A stretch of DNA of 64,000 nt from Schaedlerella glycyrrhizinilytica_A. GTDB taxonomy: Bacteria; Bacillota; Clostridia; Lachnospirales; Lachnospiraceae. The stretch lies in assembly GCF_042852765.1 (NCBI RefSeq), contig NZ_AP031414.1; one strand, given 5' to 3'. The translations under genes were made by a program, and so were the position numbers. The number at the start of each line of letters is the position of its first letter. Position 1 is the first letter of the stretch. Shown in pieces: positions 1-8,263 of the stretch. A model generated the notes under the pieces. That model made no database searches. It worked only from the letters and a program-made list of their open reading frames with translations, and was not told where the DNA came from.

Positions 1-450
1 TGTGACATACGGATTATCCATATCAGCCCAGAAACCTACGGTACTTGAGAAATCTTCCCACATTCCTTTGTATTTCCAGACGCTTTCTTTACATTTGTCA
101 ATAAACGGCTCCAGACCATATTCTTCAATCTGATCTTTGCCGTCAAGACCGAGCAGCTTTTCCACTTCCAGCTCTACCGGAAGACCGTGGGTATCCCATC
201 CTGCCTTTCTCGGAACCTGGTATCCTTTCATTGTGCGGTAACGCGGGATCATATCTTTGATCACTCGGGTCAGCACATGACCGATATGCGGTTTTCCATT
301 TGCAGTCGGAGGTCCGTCATAAAATGTATACATCGGATTACCCTCCCGCTCTTTCATGCTTTTCTGGAAGATATCATGATCCGCCCAGAATTTTTCTACT
401 TCTTTTTCACGCTCTACAAAATTCATGTCAGTAGATACTTTCTTGTACAT
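1..450 (-). CDS. ileS: isoleucyl-tRNA synthetase, N-terminal part (cut by window edge)
   Basis: This gene charges tRNA-Ile with isoleucine in the cytoplasm. Only the first 150 codons are inside the window. The reading frame contains the class I synthetase HIGH-type motif (GKPHIGH) after the conserved FYDGPPTANG stretch typical of IleRS. The start is the ATG at 450, preceded by an AAGGATG-type ribosome binding site. An Ile-type T-box leader lies directly upstream, which supports the assignment independently. The rest of the gene lies left of base 1. Confidence 0.95.
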   Translation of the reverse strand, partial: MYKKVSTDMNFVEREKEVEKFWADHDIFQKSMKEREGNPMYTFYDGPPTANGKPHIGHVLTRVIKDMIPRYRTMKGYQVPRKAGWDTHGLPVELEVEKLLGLDGKDQIEEYGLEPFIDKCKESVWKYKGMWEDFSSTVGFWADMDNPYVT

Positions 451-571
451 GTCTTTTCATCCTTTCTTCTTGATTCCTTTTTTGACGCATTTGTTGATTC
501 ATTTGTGTTTCATTCATTGAAACAATCATGAGATTTTGCAAAAAGTGTATTTTTCTCTCCGAAACATGCTT

Positions 572-616
572 CGGAAAAAACAAAAGACTTCCGTCCTGTA
601 AACAGGACGAAAGTCT
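572..616 (-). terminator. T-box leader terminator before ileS
   Basis: A hairpin with arms AGACTTTCGTCCTG and CAGGACGGAAGTCT surrounds a short loop and is followed on the minus strand by TTTGTTTTTT. It is the default terminator of the T-box leader. Confidence 0.88.
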
Positions 617-846
617 GAAACTTCGCTTATTACCACCTTTTACAACATACTCCGGCTTTCCGCCGTTTATATGCGTTCCGGTAACGGTGGAACTCCGTCG
701 GCTCCTACTCCTTTTGTTTCGCCAGCCGCGACTCAGAAGTGATCTTCAGAAATACCTTACTCATACCGGACTCCCACCCTCTCCGGCTCGCTGGGACTTT
801 CGATAAAACTTACTGTCTTCATCATAGTCTTTTTCAATCATTATCA
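572..846 (-). promoter_or_regulatory. T-box riboswitch leader of ileS (Ile specifier)
   Basis: Read on the minus strand, this leader has a stem I with an ATC triplet in a plausible specifier position (in GATCACTTCTGAG) and the stem III block ending CCACCGTTACC. The T-box sequence GGTGGTAATAAGCG lies at 637..624, followed by a terminator hairpin. Uncharged tRNA-Ile should stabilise the antiterminator and allow ileS transcription. The T-box is slightly atypical (TAATAAGCG rather than TAACGCG). The specifier assignment is inferred from position and from the gene below. Confidence 0.88.
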
Positions 847-852
847 GAAAAT

Positions 853-881
853 ATTATACGAAACTTGCCATTATTAGTCAA
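853..881 (-). promoter_or_regulatory. sigma-A type promoter of the ileS leader
   Basis: On the minus strand TTGACT (881..876) and TATAAT (858..853) are separated by exactly 17 bases. Transcription would start a few bases before the T-box leader. Confidence 0.75.
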
Positions 882-969
882 GAGGTGAATCTGCTCTTTT
901 CCCTATACAGCCACACACACTTTGCTCACAAACATCCTATTCATTCAAATCGATCATTTTCCCAATTCT

Positions 970-2475
970 TCAATGATCTTCGTTACAGTTTCTTCCGACT
1001 CTCCGGCGTCTCTGTTTTCTCCTCTTATTCCGCTGATACCGGACATATACGATCCGACCTCCGACTGCAGCCGCAAGCACAGCAGCCGCAGATGCCCCGA
1101 TCAGCACCATTTTTTTCACCGGACGTTTCTCTTTCGCTTGTTCCCCTGTCACAGCAGTAATATTTTTATTGTCACTGTCAGAAACCTGTACGTCTTTCTC
1201 TTTCTGAAAATATACATCACTCAGCAGAACTTCCGTGCTTCCGACATTCTGCCCCTGTATCGTAAAAACCGCTGTTCCTTTCTCTCCCTTTACCTCGGTG
1301 ATCTCACATTTGACCTGCGAAGTATCTGCTCCATTCGGCAGCACGATGTATGCATCCTCACTTGTATACTTTGCGACTTCTTCCGGCTGCTCCAGTTTTG
1401 TAATCGGGACTTTGGAAAAGTTCTGAAATACATAATCCATCATTGCTCTTGTATCGGTATATGCATCCACGCCGTAATCATAAAGGATCACTGCCGCCAG
1501 TTCCATTTCTCCATTATCTGCCATCGTCACAAGCGTTGTCATCGCCTGATCTGTGTATCCGGTTTTCCCTCCAGTACAATATTCGTAATAGTACGCATTT
1601 TCCGACCAGAGCATCTTATGATTCTGCTGGAATACACGTTCTTCCTGCGTCAGATTCGTCACTCCGATCCGGTACTCCAATGTATCCATAATCTTCCGAA
1701 ACTGTTCTTTTTGATAAACTTCCGAAGCAATCAGCGCCATATCATGTGCGGTTGTATAATGCTGTTCGTCGTGAAGTCCATTCGGGTTCACCCAGTTTGA
1801 ACCAGTACATCCCAGCTCTTTCGCCCGTTCATTCATCCTTGCAATAAACGTACTGTAATCCCCGTTCATCCGGTTGATCCCGGTACTTTCGGCCACAGCA
1901 TAAGATACTTCGTTGGCCGAAGCAAGCAGAACCGCATACAGCGCGTCTTCCATACTGATTTCTTCTCCCGGTTTCATCCCGATATGCGCATCATCCCAGT
2001 TTAAAATGTCCACACTGTCCTGTGAAAATGTTACTTTATCTGTAAGTTCCGCATTCTCCAATGCAACAAGTGTTGTCAAAAGTTTCGTAATACTTGCCGG
2101 ATAATGCTGTTCATCCGATTTCTTTGCATAGAGGATCGCACCGCTTTTCATATCCATGACTACGGCCGAATGTGCATACACTGCCGGTCCCTGCGGCCAC
2201 CCTGGCAGAAGATTTGTATCTGCCTGGCTTTCGAGAGATGCCTGTTTCTCCGCTTCCAGCTTTGCCCGTTCTTCCTCTGCGATCTGTTCCGGGGTTTTCT
2301 CCTCTGCCGGAGTTGTTCCGGCTTGCTCTCCCTCCGCAGATGCCGCTGATTCCGCCCCATTTTCCACCGGGGTTGTATTTTCTATCGTCGTCTCATCCGC
2401 TGACACCGTCATCCCGGTCTGCAGCACAGCGAGCAAAATGACAAGCGCCCACGGCAGGATCTGTTTTTTTCTCAT
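970..2475 (-). CDS. D-alanyl-D-alanine carboxypeptidase (S11 family, PBP5/DacF type)
   Basis: This penicillin-binding carboxypeptidase trims the terminal D-Ala from peptidoglycan pentapeptides at the outer face of the membrane. The 501-residue product has an N-terminal signal peptide, a Glu/Ala-rich linker, then the three serine-enzyme motifs in order: SxxK (SITK), SxN (SAN) and KTG (GGKTGYT). A C-terminal beta domain is followed by a membrane helix and a very basic tail (RRKQRRRRVGR). The ATG at 2475 is chosen because GGAGG lies 8 bases upstream; an in-frame ATG 13 codons earlier lacks such a site. It appears monocistronic. No clear terminator was seen downstream. Confidence 0.93.
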   Translation of the reverse strand: MRKKQILPWALVILLAVLQTGMTVSADETTIENTTPVENGAESAASAEGEQAGTTPAEEKTPEQIAEEERAKLEAEKQASLESQADTNLLPGWPQGPAVYAHSAVVMDMKSGAILYAKKSDEQHYPASITKLLTTLVALENAELTDKVTFSQDSVDILNWDDAHIGMKPGEEISMEDALYAVLLASANEVSYAVAESTGINRMNGDYSTFIARMNERAKELGCTGSNWVNPNGLHDEQHYTTAHDMALIASEVYQKEQFRKIMDTLEYRIGVTNLTQEERVFQQNHKMLWSENAYYYEYCTGGKTGYTDQAMTTLVTMADNGEMELAAVILYDYGVDAYTDTRAMMDYVFQNFSKVPITKLEQPEEVAKYTSEDAYIVLPNGADTSQVKCEITEVKGEKGTAVFTIQGQNVGSTEVLLSDVYFQKEKDVQVSDSDNKNITAVTGEQAKEKRPVKKMVLIGASAAAVLAAAVGGRIVYVRYQRNKRRKQRRRRVGRNCNEDH

Positions 2476-2601
2476 ACAGCATGCCTCCGTTGATTTTAGA
2501 CTTTCCACTTCCAACCGATTTTATCCCATATCATAAAAATTGTAAAGAAAAGATTTCAGGAGTATTTCGCAATGTTTAAAGAGATTCTCTGAAAATTTTC
2601 C

Positions 2602-2649
2602 AAAAAAAGCCGCTGTACGAATCATGAAATCCATCATTCATACAGCGGT
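2602..2649 (-). terminator. rho-independent terminator after feoB
   Basis: A long hairpin (CCGCTGTATGAATGATGG pairing with a near-complement ending GTACAGCGG) is followed on the minus strand by a run of seven T. It closes the feo operon. Confidence 0.85.
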
Positions 2650-2684
2650 AATACATACTTTCTATTTTTTTACGCGTTTATTTC

Positions 2685-4844
2685 TCACGCCGCATTTTGG
2701 GACATTTTCCGCATTCTGTTTTCCTGATACGGCCGGAACAAAAGCCATAGAAACGCTGCGATCAAAATAAGCGCCGCAATGGTTCCTGCGCCAAATAGAC
2801 CTGTACTCGCCCATGTTCCGATCTGATACACACAAAGTGAAACTGTATACGCGAGCAATGTCTGGTATCCGATCGCAAACCAGAACCATTTCACGTTGTT
2901 CATTTCCCGTTTGATCGCTCCCATCGCTGCAAAACACGGTGCACATAACAGATTAAATACAAGGAATGAATACGCCGCAGCCTGCGTCATCGCCCCTGAG
3001 AGTGTTCCCCAGATTTCCGCGCCGTCTTCGGCCACTTCTCCAAATCCATATAAAATTCCAAACGTTCCGACTACATTTTCTTTTGCCACAAGACCGGTGA
3101 TCGCCGCCACTGCCGGCTTCCAGTTCCCCCAGCCGAGCGGAGTAAAGATCCATGCGATTCCGGAACCGATCGCTGCCAAAATACTGTTCTCCATATTTTC
3201 AACCATTTTGAACGTTCCGCCCTCAAATCCGAAACTCTGTGCAAACCAGATAAAGATCGTTGACAGCAAAATGATCGTGCCCGCTTTTTTGATGAAAGAC
3301 CAGCCGCGCTCCCAAGTGCTCCGCAGTACATTTCCAACGGTCGGAAGATGATATGCCGGAAGTTCCATAACGAACGGCGCCGGATCTCCCGCAAACATTT
3401 TTGTCTTTTTCAAAATGATACCGGAGCAGATGATCGCTGCGATCCCTACAAAATATGCGCTCGGCGCTACCCAGGACGCCCCGCCGAACAATGCGCCTGC
3501 GATCAGTGCGATGATCGGAAGTTTTGCCCCGCACGGAATAAATGTCGTCGTCATGATCGTCATTTTCCGATCCCGGTCATTTTCGATCGTTCTCGAAGCC
3601 ATCACTCCCGGGACACCACATCCGGTTCCGATCAGCATCGGAATAAATGACTTTCCCGACAATCCGAATTTCCGGAAAATCCGGTCCATAATAAATGCGA
3701 TACGCGCCATATACCCGCATCCCTCCAAAAACGCAAGAAAGAGGAACAGCACGAGCATCTGCGGCACGAACCCGAGTACCGCGCCGACGCCGCTTATGAT
3801 TCCATCCACAAGCAGTCCGGTCAGCCACGGCGCGCACCCGATTGCCTCCAATACACTTTGTGCGCCGGGGATGATCCATGCTCCAAACAACGTATCATTT
3901 GTCCAGTCCGTTAAGAGCGTGCCGACTGTCGTCACCGATACATAATATACAAGGAACATGACTGCCGCAAAGATCGGAAGTGCCAGAAACCGATTCGTTA
4001 CAATACTGTCGATCTTATCGGACATTGACATTGTCTTTTTCACACGCTTTTTATAACAGTCTTCAATAATGTTCCCGATATAATTATAACGCTCTCCCGT
4101 GATAATACTTTCCGCATCGTCATCCATCTCCGTTTCACAACTTACAATGTCCTCCTCGATATGCCGGATCAATGCCGGATCCAAATCCAGACTTTCCCTT
4201 ACTTTTTCATCTCGCTCAAATAATTTTACCGCGTACCACCGCTCCATACTTTCGTCTACGCGCCCTGCGATCGCCTCTTCAATATGTGCAAGCGCATGTT
4301 CCACACATCCGTCAAAACGATGCGCCGGCTGATTTTTCTTTTTTCCTCTCGCGATCGCAACCGCTCTCTGTGCAAGCTGATCGATCCCCTCTCCGCGCAG
4401 AGCTGAAATTTCCACTACCTTACATCCGATATCTTTTCCAAGCTTTTCAATATCCAGTACCTCACCGTTTTTTCTGACAAGGTCCATCATATTAACTGCG
4501 ACAATAACCGGGATGCCAAGTTCTGTAAGCTGCGTTGTCAGATACAGATTTCGTTCCAGATTCGTTCCGTCTATGATATTGATGATCGCATCCGGCTTCT
4601 CCCCGATCAGAAAATTTCTGGAAACGACTTCTTCCAATGTGTACGGCGATAAGGAATATACCCCCGGAAGATCTACCAGGATCGCTTCCTCCGCTTTCGA
4701 GGTATATCCTTTGATCTTTCCCTCTTTCTTTTCCACCGTAACTCCCGGCCAGTTTCCTACAAACTGATTCGAACCGGTCAGTGCATTAAACAATGTTGTC
4801 TTTCCGCTGTTTGGATTTCCGGCCAGTGCAATTTTTACTCTCAT
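2685..4844 (-). CDS. feoB: ferrous iron transporter FeoB
   Basis: FeoB imports Fe(II) across the cytoplasmic membrane. The 719-residue product starts with a GTP-binding domain: P-loop GNPNSGKT near residues 8-15, DLPGVYSL (G3) and NMMD (G4). A helical regulatory region and a C-terminal domain with repeated membrane helices and the Gate motifs typical of FeoB follow. The ATG at 4844 is preferred (GAGAGGA upstream, next to the P-loop); longer in-frame starts up to 4922 add a tail absent from most homologues. Two FeoA-like genes lie upstream on the same strand. Confidence 0.95.
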   Translation of the reverse strand: MRVKIALAGNPNSGKTTLFNALTGSNQFVGNWPGVTVEKKEGKIKGYTSKAEEAILVDLPGVYSLSPYTLEEVVSRNFLIGEKPDAIINIIDGTNLERNLYLTTQLTELGIPVIVAVNMMDLVRKNGEVLDIEKLGKDIGCKVVEISALRGEGIDQLAQRAVAIARGKKKNQPAHRFDGCVEHALAHIEEAIAGRVDESMERWYAVKLFERDEKVRESLDLDPALIRHIEEDIVSCETEMDDDAESIITGERYNYIGNIIEDCYKKRVKKTMSMSDKIDSIVTNRFLALPIFAAVMFLVYYVSVTTVGTLLTDWTNDTLFGAWIIPGAQSVLEAIGCAPWLTGLLVDGIISGVGAVLGFVPQMLVLFLFLAFLEGCGYMARIAFIMDRIFRKFGLSGKSFIPMLIGTGCGVPGVMASRTIENDRDRKMTIMTTTFIPCGAKLPIIALIAGALFGGASWVAPSAYFVGIAAIICSGIILKKTKMFAGDPAPFVMELPAYHLPTVGNVLRSTWERGWSFIKKAGTIILLSTIFIWFAQSFGFEGGTFKMVENMENSILAAIGSGIAWIFTPLGWGNWKPAVAAITGLVAKENVVGTFGILYGFGEVAEDGAEIWGTLSGAMTQAAAYSFLVFNLLCAPCFAAMGAIKREMNNVKWFWFAIGYQTLLAYTVSLCVYQIGTWASTGLFGAGTIAALILIAAFLWLLFRPYQENRMRKMSQNAA

Positions 4845-4934
4845 TTTAATCCTCTCTTTCTCATCTGAATGTTGGAACATTTTCTCTTCCTGCTTTATAT
4901 TATAGGATTGCATATTACGCATAATAAATAGATA

Positions 4935-4948
4935 TTAGTTTTATCTAA
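4935..4948. promoter_or_regulatory. possible metal-regulator operator upstream of feoB
   Basis: The sequence TTAGTTTTATCTAA has 4-base inverted arms around six bases, about 90 bases upstream of feoB. DtxR/MntR-type repressors use such dyads, but the arms are short and could be chance. Confidence 0.25.
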
Positions 4949-4981
4949 CTGTCATTCAAAAAAATAAGTCCCCGCAATCTG

Positions 4982-5203
4982 CTACTGTACTTCGATCATT
5001 TCTGCATCTGCTTTTCTTAAAGATAACTCATATCCCCTGACTGTTACCTCAACCGGATCTCCCAGCGGAGCGACTTTTCTCACATAAATCTCAATATTTT
5101 TTGTGATTCCCATATCCATGATCCTGCGCTTTACCGCGCCCTCTCCGTGAAGTTTCACAACCTTTGCACTCTGTCCGCACTTCATATCCCGTAATGTCCT
5201 CAT
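4982..5203 (-). CDS. feoA: FeoA domain protein (second of two)
   Basis: This is a 73-residue SH3-like FeoA protein, a small cytoplasmic partner thought to modulate FeoB. It has the conserved central pattern (AVKRRIMDMGI), a beta-rich C-terminus and the PLGDPVEV stretch typical of FeoA. A good ribosome binding site (GGAGGGAAG) precedes the ATG. It lies 15 bases after the preceding FeoA-like gene and about 140 bases before feoB, so the three are probably one operon. Confidence 0.9.
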   Translation of the reverse strand: MRTLRDMKCGQSAKVVKLHGEGAVKRRIMDMGITKNIEIYVRKVAPLGDPVEVTVRGYELSLRKADAEMIEVQ

Positions 5204-5218
5204 TGTACTTCCCTCCTA

Positions 5219-5428
5219 CTAAACGATAATCTTCATTGCCATTTCTTTACTGACCGCCACACGCGAATCTTTCACCTTTACGATCAGATTCCCATTGATC
5301 GTGGAGACGACCATGATCTCTCCGCCGATAATAAAGCCGAGATTTTCCAGAAATCGCTTTGTTTCATCTCTTCCGTTGATCTTTTTGATCTGCATTTCCG
5401 TACCGATTCCTGCCATTGTCAAAGGCAT
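5219..5428 (-). CDS. FeoA domain protein (first of two)
   Basis: This is a 69-residue FeoA-like protein with the RFLENLGF motif and a C-terminal beta strand pattern ending in VSKEMAMKIIV. The two FeoA paralogues differ strongly, so this is not a recent duplication. The ATG at 5428 with AGGTGG upstream is used; a GTG at 5437 is also possible. It is the first gene of the feoA-feoA-feoB operon. Confidence 0.85.
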   Translation of the reverse strand: MPLTMAGIGTEMQIKKINGRDETKRFLENLGFIIGGEIMVVSTINGNLIVKVKDSRVAVSKEMAMKIIV

Positions 5429-5461
5429 ATCCTCCACCTGCTTTCTTTTTCATATGCAGTT

Positions 5462-5490
5462 AGTATACACTCACTTCTATTATAAATCAA
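5462..5490 (-). promoter_or_regulatory. promoter of the feo operon
   Basis: On the minus strand TTGATT (5490..5485) and TATACT (5467..5462) are 17 bases apart, about 35 bases before the first feoA start. The surrounding sequence is very AT-rich. Confidence 0.55.
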
Positions 5491-5566
5491 TAACTTTTTT
5501 TAAATTTTATGTCAATCAGATAAAATTCTCCAATCAAATGCTCCGCGAAAATGAAACTCATTACTC

Positions 5567-5608
5567 AAAGAAAAAGAGAGACACACGTTTTTCTCGCATG
5601 TCCCTCTT
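5567..5608 (-). terminator. terminator between the ABC lipoprotein gene and the feo operon
   Basis: On the minus strand a hairpin with arms near AAGAGGGACATGCG and CGTGTGTCTCTCTT (two mismatches) is followed by TTTTTCTTTG. It would end transcripts coming from the lipoprotein gene at 5905..7068. Confidence 0.65.
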
Positions 5609-5650
5609 CCTCCGGTACGGTTCATCAAACAGAATCTTATTCTTTTTCCA

Positions 5651-5926
5651 TACCCAAAGCGAACACTTTCAATACACATGAAATCTTCCATATAAAGCGA
5701 TTTTCTGCGTTATCCGCAATCGCTGTACGTCCAGTACAGCTCATTTGTCTGCCTTGAAAATCGCTTTTTCTGAAAGATTTCATGCCGCAGGGTCTCAAAA
5801 TCGTGTGCAGTATCATTTTACAAGGAAGTAGATTGAGGCGTACAGGGGGTACGCCAAATAATACTGACGTAGTAAATGGTCTGCACACGATTCTTGAGAC
5901 TGGTTTAAAAGTGTTCGCTTTGGGTA
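5651..5926. repeat. 276-bp nested inverted-repeat element (MITE-like, three-way junction)
   Basis: An outer perfect 19-bp inverted repeat (5651..5669 and 5908..5926) encloses two long arms. Arm A (5677..5784) has 11-bp and 12-bp perfect stems and an inner 7-bp hairpin (5722..5740). Arm B (5792..5900) has a 19-bp stem with one bulge and an inner GGCGTAC/GTACGCC hairpin (5837..5855). The right outer arm forms the last codons of the lipoprotein gene. No protein is encoded. It could be a miniature inverted-repeat element or a large structured mRNA 3' end. Confidence 0.75.
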
Positions 5927-7068
5927 ATCTCTCCGTTATAAATCTGTTCCAACTGCTTCTCTGTCAAATCTACATGGTAAAATAATTTAAAAAATTCGCA
6001 CACTTCTTCGTCAACATCATAATTCAGATATTCCGGATAAATCAAACCGGATAACCAGCGCACACCTACGAGACGGTTCACTGAAATCGGACGATCCCCC
6101 CAACTGAAAGGCGCATTCGGCGTACCGTATACTTTCTGCTCCTGCACAGCCTTTAAAGACGCATAATCCGGATTGTTCAAAATTGCATCTGCCGCAGAAC
6201 TTCCGCTCATATCTGCTTTCGGCTCTCCATTTACAACGATCACATCCGGATCCCATGCAAGAAGCTGCTCCGCAGAAATCTGCACGCGGGATCCGTCTCC
6301 GATTTCCAGATCCGCCACATTGACTGCATGAATCATATCGATAATCTGTGCATGCTCACTTCCGGCAGGCGCGGTTTCCAGAGAATCTTCACCATTTCCA
6401 TAATAAATCCGTATCTTTTCTTCCTCCGGAACATTCATTTCAGCAATATCTTCAAACGTTTCTTCTGCATAAGCCGCTAACTTTTCCGCCTCTTCTTCTG
6501 CTCCCAATACATCTCCCATAAAACGATAAGCTTCCGGAGCTGCCATCAGGTCTCCATCCACCGCGACAACCGGGATGCCCAGACTGTCCGATAAGGCATC
6601 ACACTCCGAAATAAATGCATCGTTGATCGTGCCTACATTTAAGGCAATTTCCGGTTCTTCTGCAATGACAGCTTCGTAATTGATCGAATCCCCCATCCCG
6701 AAATTCGGAAGCGTCTCATATTCATCAAGGATCACGCTTTTTTCTATATCATTCAGTTCATAATTCCATCCCAAAAGCTTATCCGGAACCAGCGTATACA
6801 AATAAATCGCAGACGTAGGCTTTGGTGAAAATACGGAATCGATCTCCGCCGGAACTTTCACGGTTCTTCCTGCCATATCTGTGATTTCCCGTACCTCTTC
6901 CGAACCTTTCGTTTCTTTTGCTTCGGTCTCCTGTTTTTCATCCTGAACTACATTTTTTTCCCCTTGCTCCGCATTTTTTGCACATCCGGACAATGCTCCT
7001 ACCATCAGAAATAATACGATTCCTAATGAAATGCTTCTTTTTCTTTCTTTTCTTTCCCTCTTTTTCAT
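5905..7068 (-). CDS. iron-siderophore type ABC transporter substrate-binding lipoprotein
   Basis: The 387-residue extracellular lipoprotein is predicted to capture a ferric siderophore, heme or cobamide-like ligand. It has a basic N-terminus, a hydrophobic signal and the lipobox LSGC, then an acidic linker. The mature part reads as a type III periplasmic-binding fold of the FepB/BtuF group (DMAGRTVKVP near the start, NYEAVIAEEPEI and LLAWDPDVIVVNG later). GGAGGAA lies before the ATG. It is divergent from the permease and ATPase genes. Its last 7 codons lie inside the nested inverted repeat, so the natural C-terminus may have been altered by that insertion. Confidence 0.9.
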   Translation of the reverse strand: MKKRERKERKRSISLGIVLFLMVGALSGCAKNAEQGEKNVVQDEKQETEAKETKGSEEVREITDMAGRTVKVPAEIDSVFSPKPTSAIYLYTLVPDKLLGWNYELNDIEKSVILDEYETLPNFGMGDSINYEAVIAEEPEIALNVGTINDAFISECDALSDSLGIPVVAVDGDLMAAPEAYRFMGDVLGAEEEAEKLAAYAEETFEDIAEMNVPEEEKIRIYYGNGEDSLETAPAGSEHAQIIDMIHAVNVADLEIGDGSRVQISAEQLLAWDPDVIVVNGEPKADMSGSSAADAILNNPDYASLKAVQEQKVYGTPNAPFSWGDRPISVNRLVGVRWLSGLIYPEYLNYDVDEEVCEFFKLFYHVDLTEKQLEQIYNGEITQSEHF

Positions 7069-7087
7069 TTTCTTCCTCCTGCTTTCA

Positions 7088-7187
7088 TTGACATTCCCAT
7101 GGAATTGCGCTATTCTGTTTTTATCGAATACTTTTTAAAAAATATTCGTTTGATATGAGACTAGCACAACAAATAATAGAAGTCAAG
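7088..7187. promoter_or_regulatory. divergent promoters around a 24-bp palindrome (operator candidate)
   Basis: On the plus strand TTGACA (7088..7093) and TATTCT (7111..7116) have a 17-base spacer and point to the permease. On the minus strand TTGACT (7186..7181) and TAGTCT (7163..7158) have a 17-base spacer and point to the lipoprotein gene. Between the two start regions lies CGAATACTTTTT/AAAAAATATTCG (7125..7148), a palindrome with one mismatched pair. One dimeric repressor bound here could control both halves of the transporter. An iron-responsive regulator is plausible, but the motif is not a classic Fur box. Confidence 0.6.
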
Positions 7188-7224
7188 CGAGTAAACAGAT
7201 TCACTTGAATGGAGATCATAACCT

Positions 7225-8256
7225 ATGAATAATTCCGAATATACAACTAATACAATACAACGACGGAAATATCGCGTCCTTTTATTCGTTTTATTCGCCG
7301 TTGTTTTGGCAATCTTTCTTTGTTCTTTCTGGATCGGATACTATCCGCTTTCTCCGCTTCAAGTCGTGGAAGCCTTCCTGTCCAAATTCGGGTATTCCAA
7401 AGAAATACTTCCGCAGGCTGTCACGATTTTCTGGAATATCCGTCTGCCAAGGATTTTATCGGCAGCTTTTATCGGAGCTTCCCTCGCAGTCGCAGGCTCT
7501 TCCTATCAAGGAATGTTCCGTAATCCGCTTGTATCGCCGGATATTCTCGGCGTATCTTCCGGCGCTGGTCTTGGTGCTGCATTTGCGATCCTGATGGGAT
7601 GCACAGACTGGCTGGTACAGATCTTTGCATTTATCGGCGGAATCACTGCGGTTGCGGCATCTTATCTGATCAGCCGCAAATCCGCACATTCCCAGACATT
7701 AAGCCTTGTACTGACAGGTTCCATGATCATGGCGCTTTGCAATGCCGGTGTTACAATGATCAAATATATTGCCGATCCCAATGATGTACTTCAACAGATC
7801 ACATTCTGGCTCATGGGAAGTCTGACCAAAACAACAATGAAGTCTTTCCTCTGGAGTATCATCCCGATGCTGATCGGTCTGCTGATCATTTTTCTGCTTC
7901 GCTGGCGCATGAATCTTTTGACTCTGGATGAGGAAGAAGCCCGAAGTCTGGGAATCAATATACGCACTTACCGGCTTATTTTTATCGGAGCTTCTACGCT
8001 GTTAAGCGCTGCCGCTGTCTGCCTCGGCGGTCTGATCGGCTGGGTAGGGCTGATGATCCCGCATATGGCACGCGCTTTCGTCGGCGCCGCTTATGAACGC
8101 CTGATTCCTGCGAGCGCACTTCTCGGTGCCGGATATTTGATCTTAATGGATGACCTTGCACGTTCTCTGCTTTCCATGGAACTTCCGCTCGGTGTGATCA
8201 CTTCGATCATGGGGGCTCCTTTTTTCGTATATCTGATCATCAAACGTAGGGGGTAA
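7225..8256 (+). CDS. FecCD-family ABC transporter permease
   Basis: The 343-residue integral membrane permease has many hydrophobic segments and the BtuC/FecCD signatures (NPLVSPDILGVSSGAGLGA, and GLIGWVGLMIPHMAR, which couples to the ATPase). It would form the homodimeric channel of the iron-chelate importer. GGAG lies 10 bases upstream of the ATG. The ATPase gene follows after 7 bases, so the two are cotranscribed. The divergent lipoprotein gene encodes the binding partner. Confidence 0.93.
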   Translation: MNNSEYTTNTIQRRKYRVLLFVLFAVVLAIFLCSFWIGYYPLSPLQVVEAFLSKFGYSKEILPQAVTIFWNIRLPRILSAAFIGASLAVAGSSYQGMFRNPLVSPDILGVSSGAGLGAAFAILMGCTDWLVQIFAFIGGITAVAASYLISRKSAHSQTLSLVLTGSMIMALCNAGVTMIKYIADPNDVLQQITFWLMGSLTKTTMKSFLWSIIPMLIGLLIIFLLRWRMNLLTLDEEEARSLGINIRTYRLIFIGASTLLSAAAVCLGGLIGWVGLMIPHMARAFVGAAYERLIPASALLGAGYLILMDDLARSLLSMELPLGVITSIMGAPFFVYLIIKRRG

Positions 8257-8263
8257 TATAAAA

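Noticed and set aside
922..1800. A 292-codon open frame on the plus strand
   Set aside because: It lies antisense to the carboxypeptidase gene, has no family resemblance and no ribosome binding site.
5637..5888. An 83-codon frame on the minus strand inside the nested palindrome
   Set aside because: It is produced by the repeat arms; its ends mirror each other and no known domain is seen.
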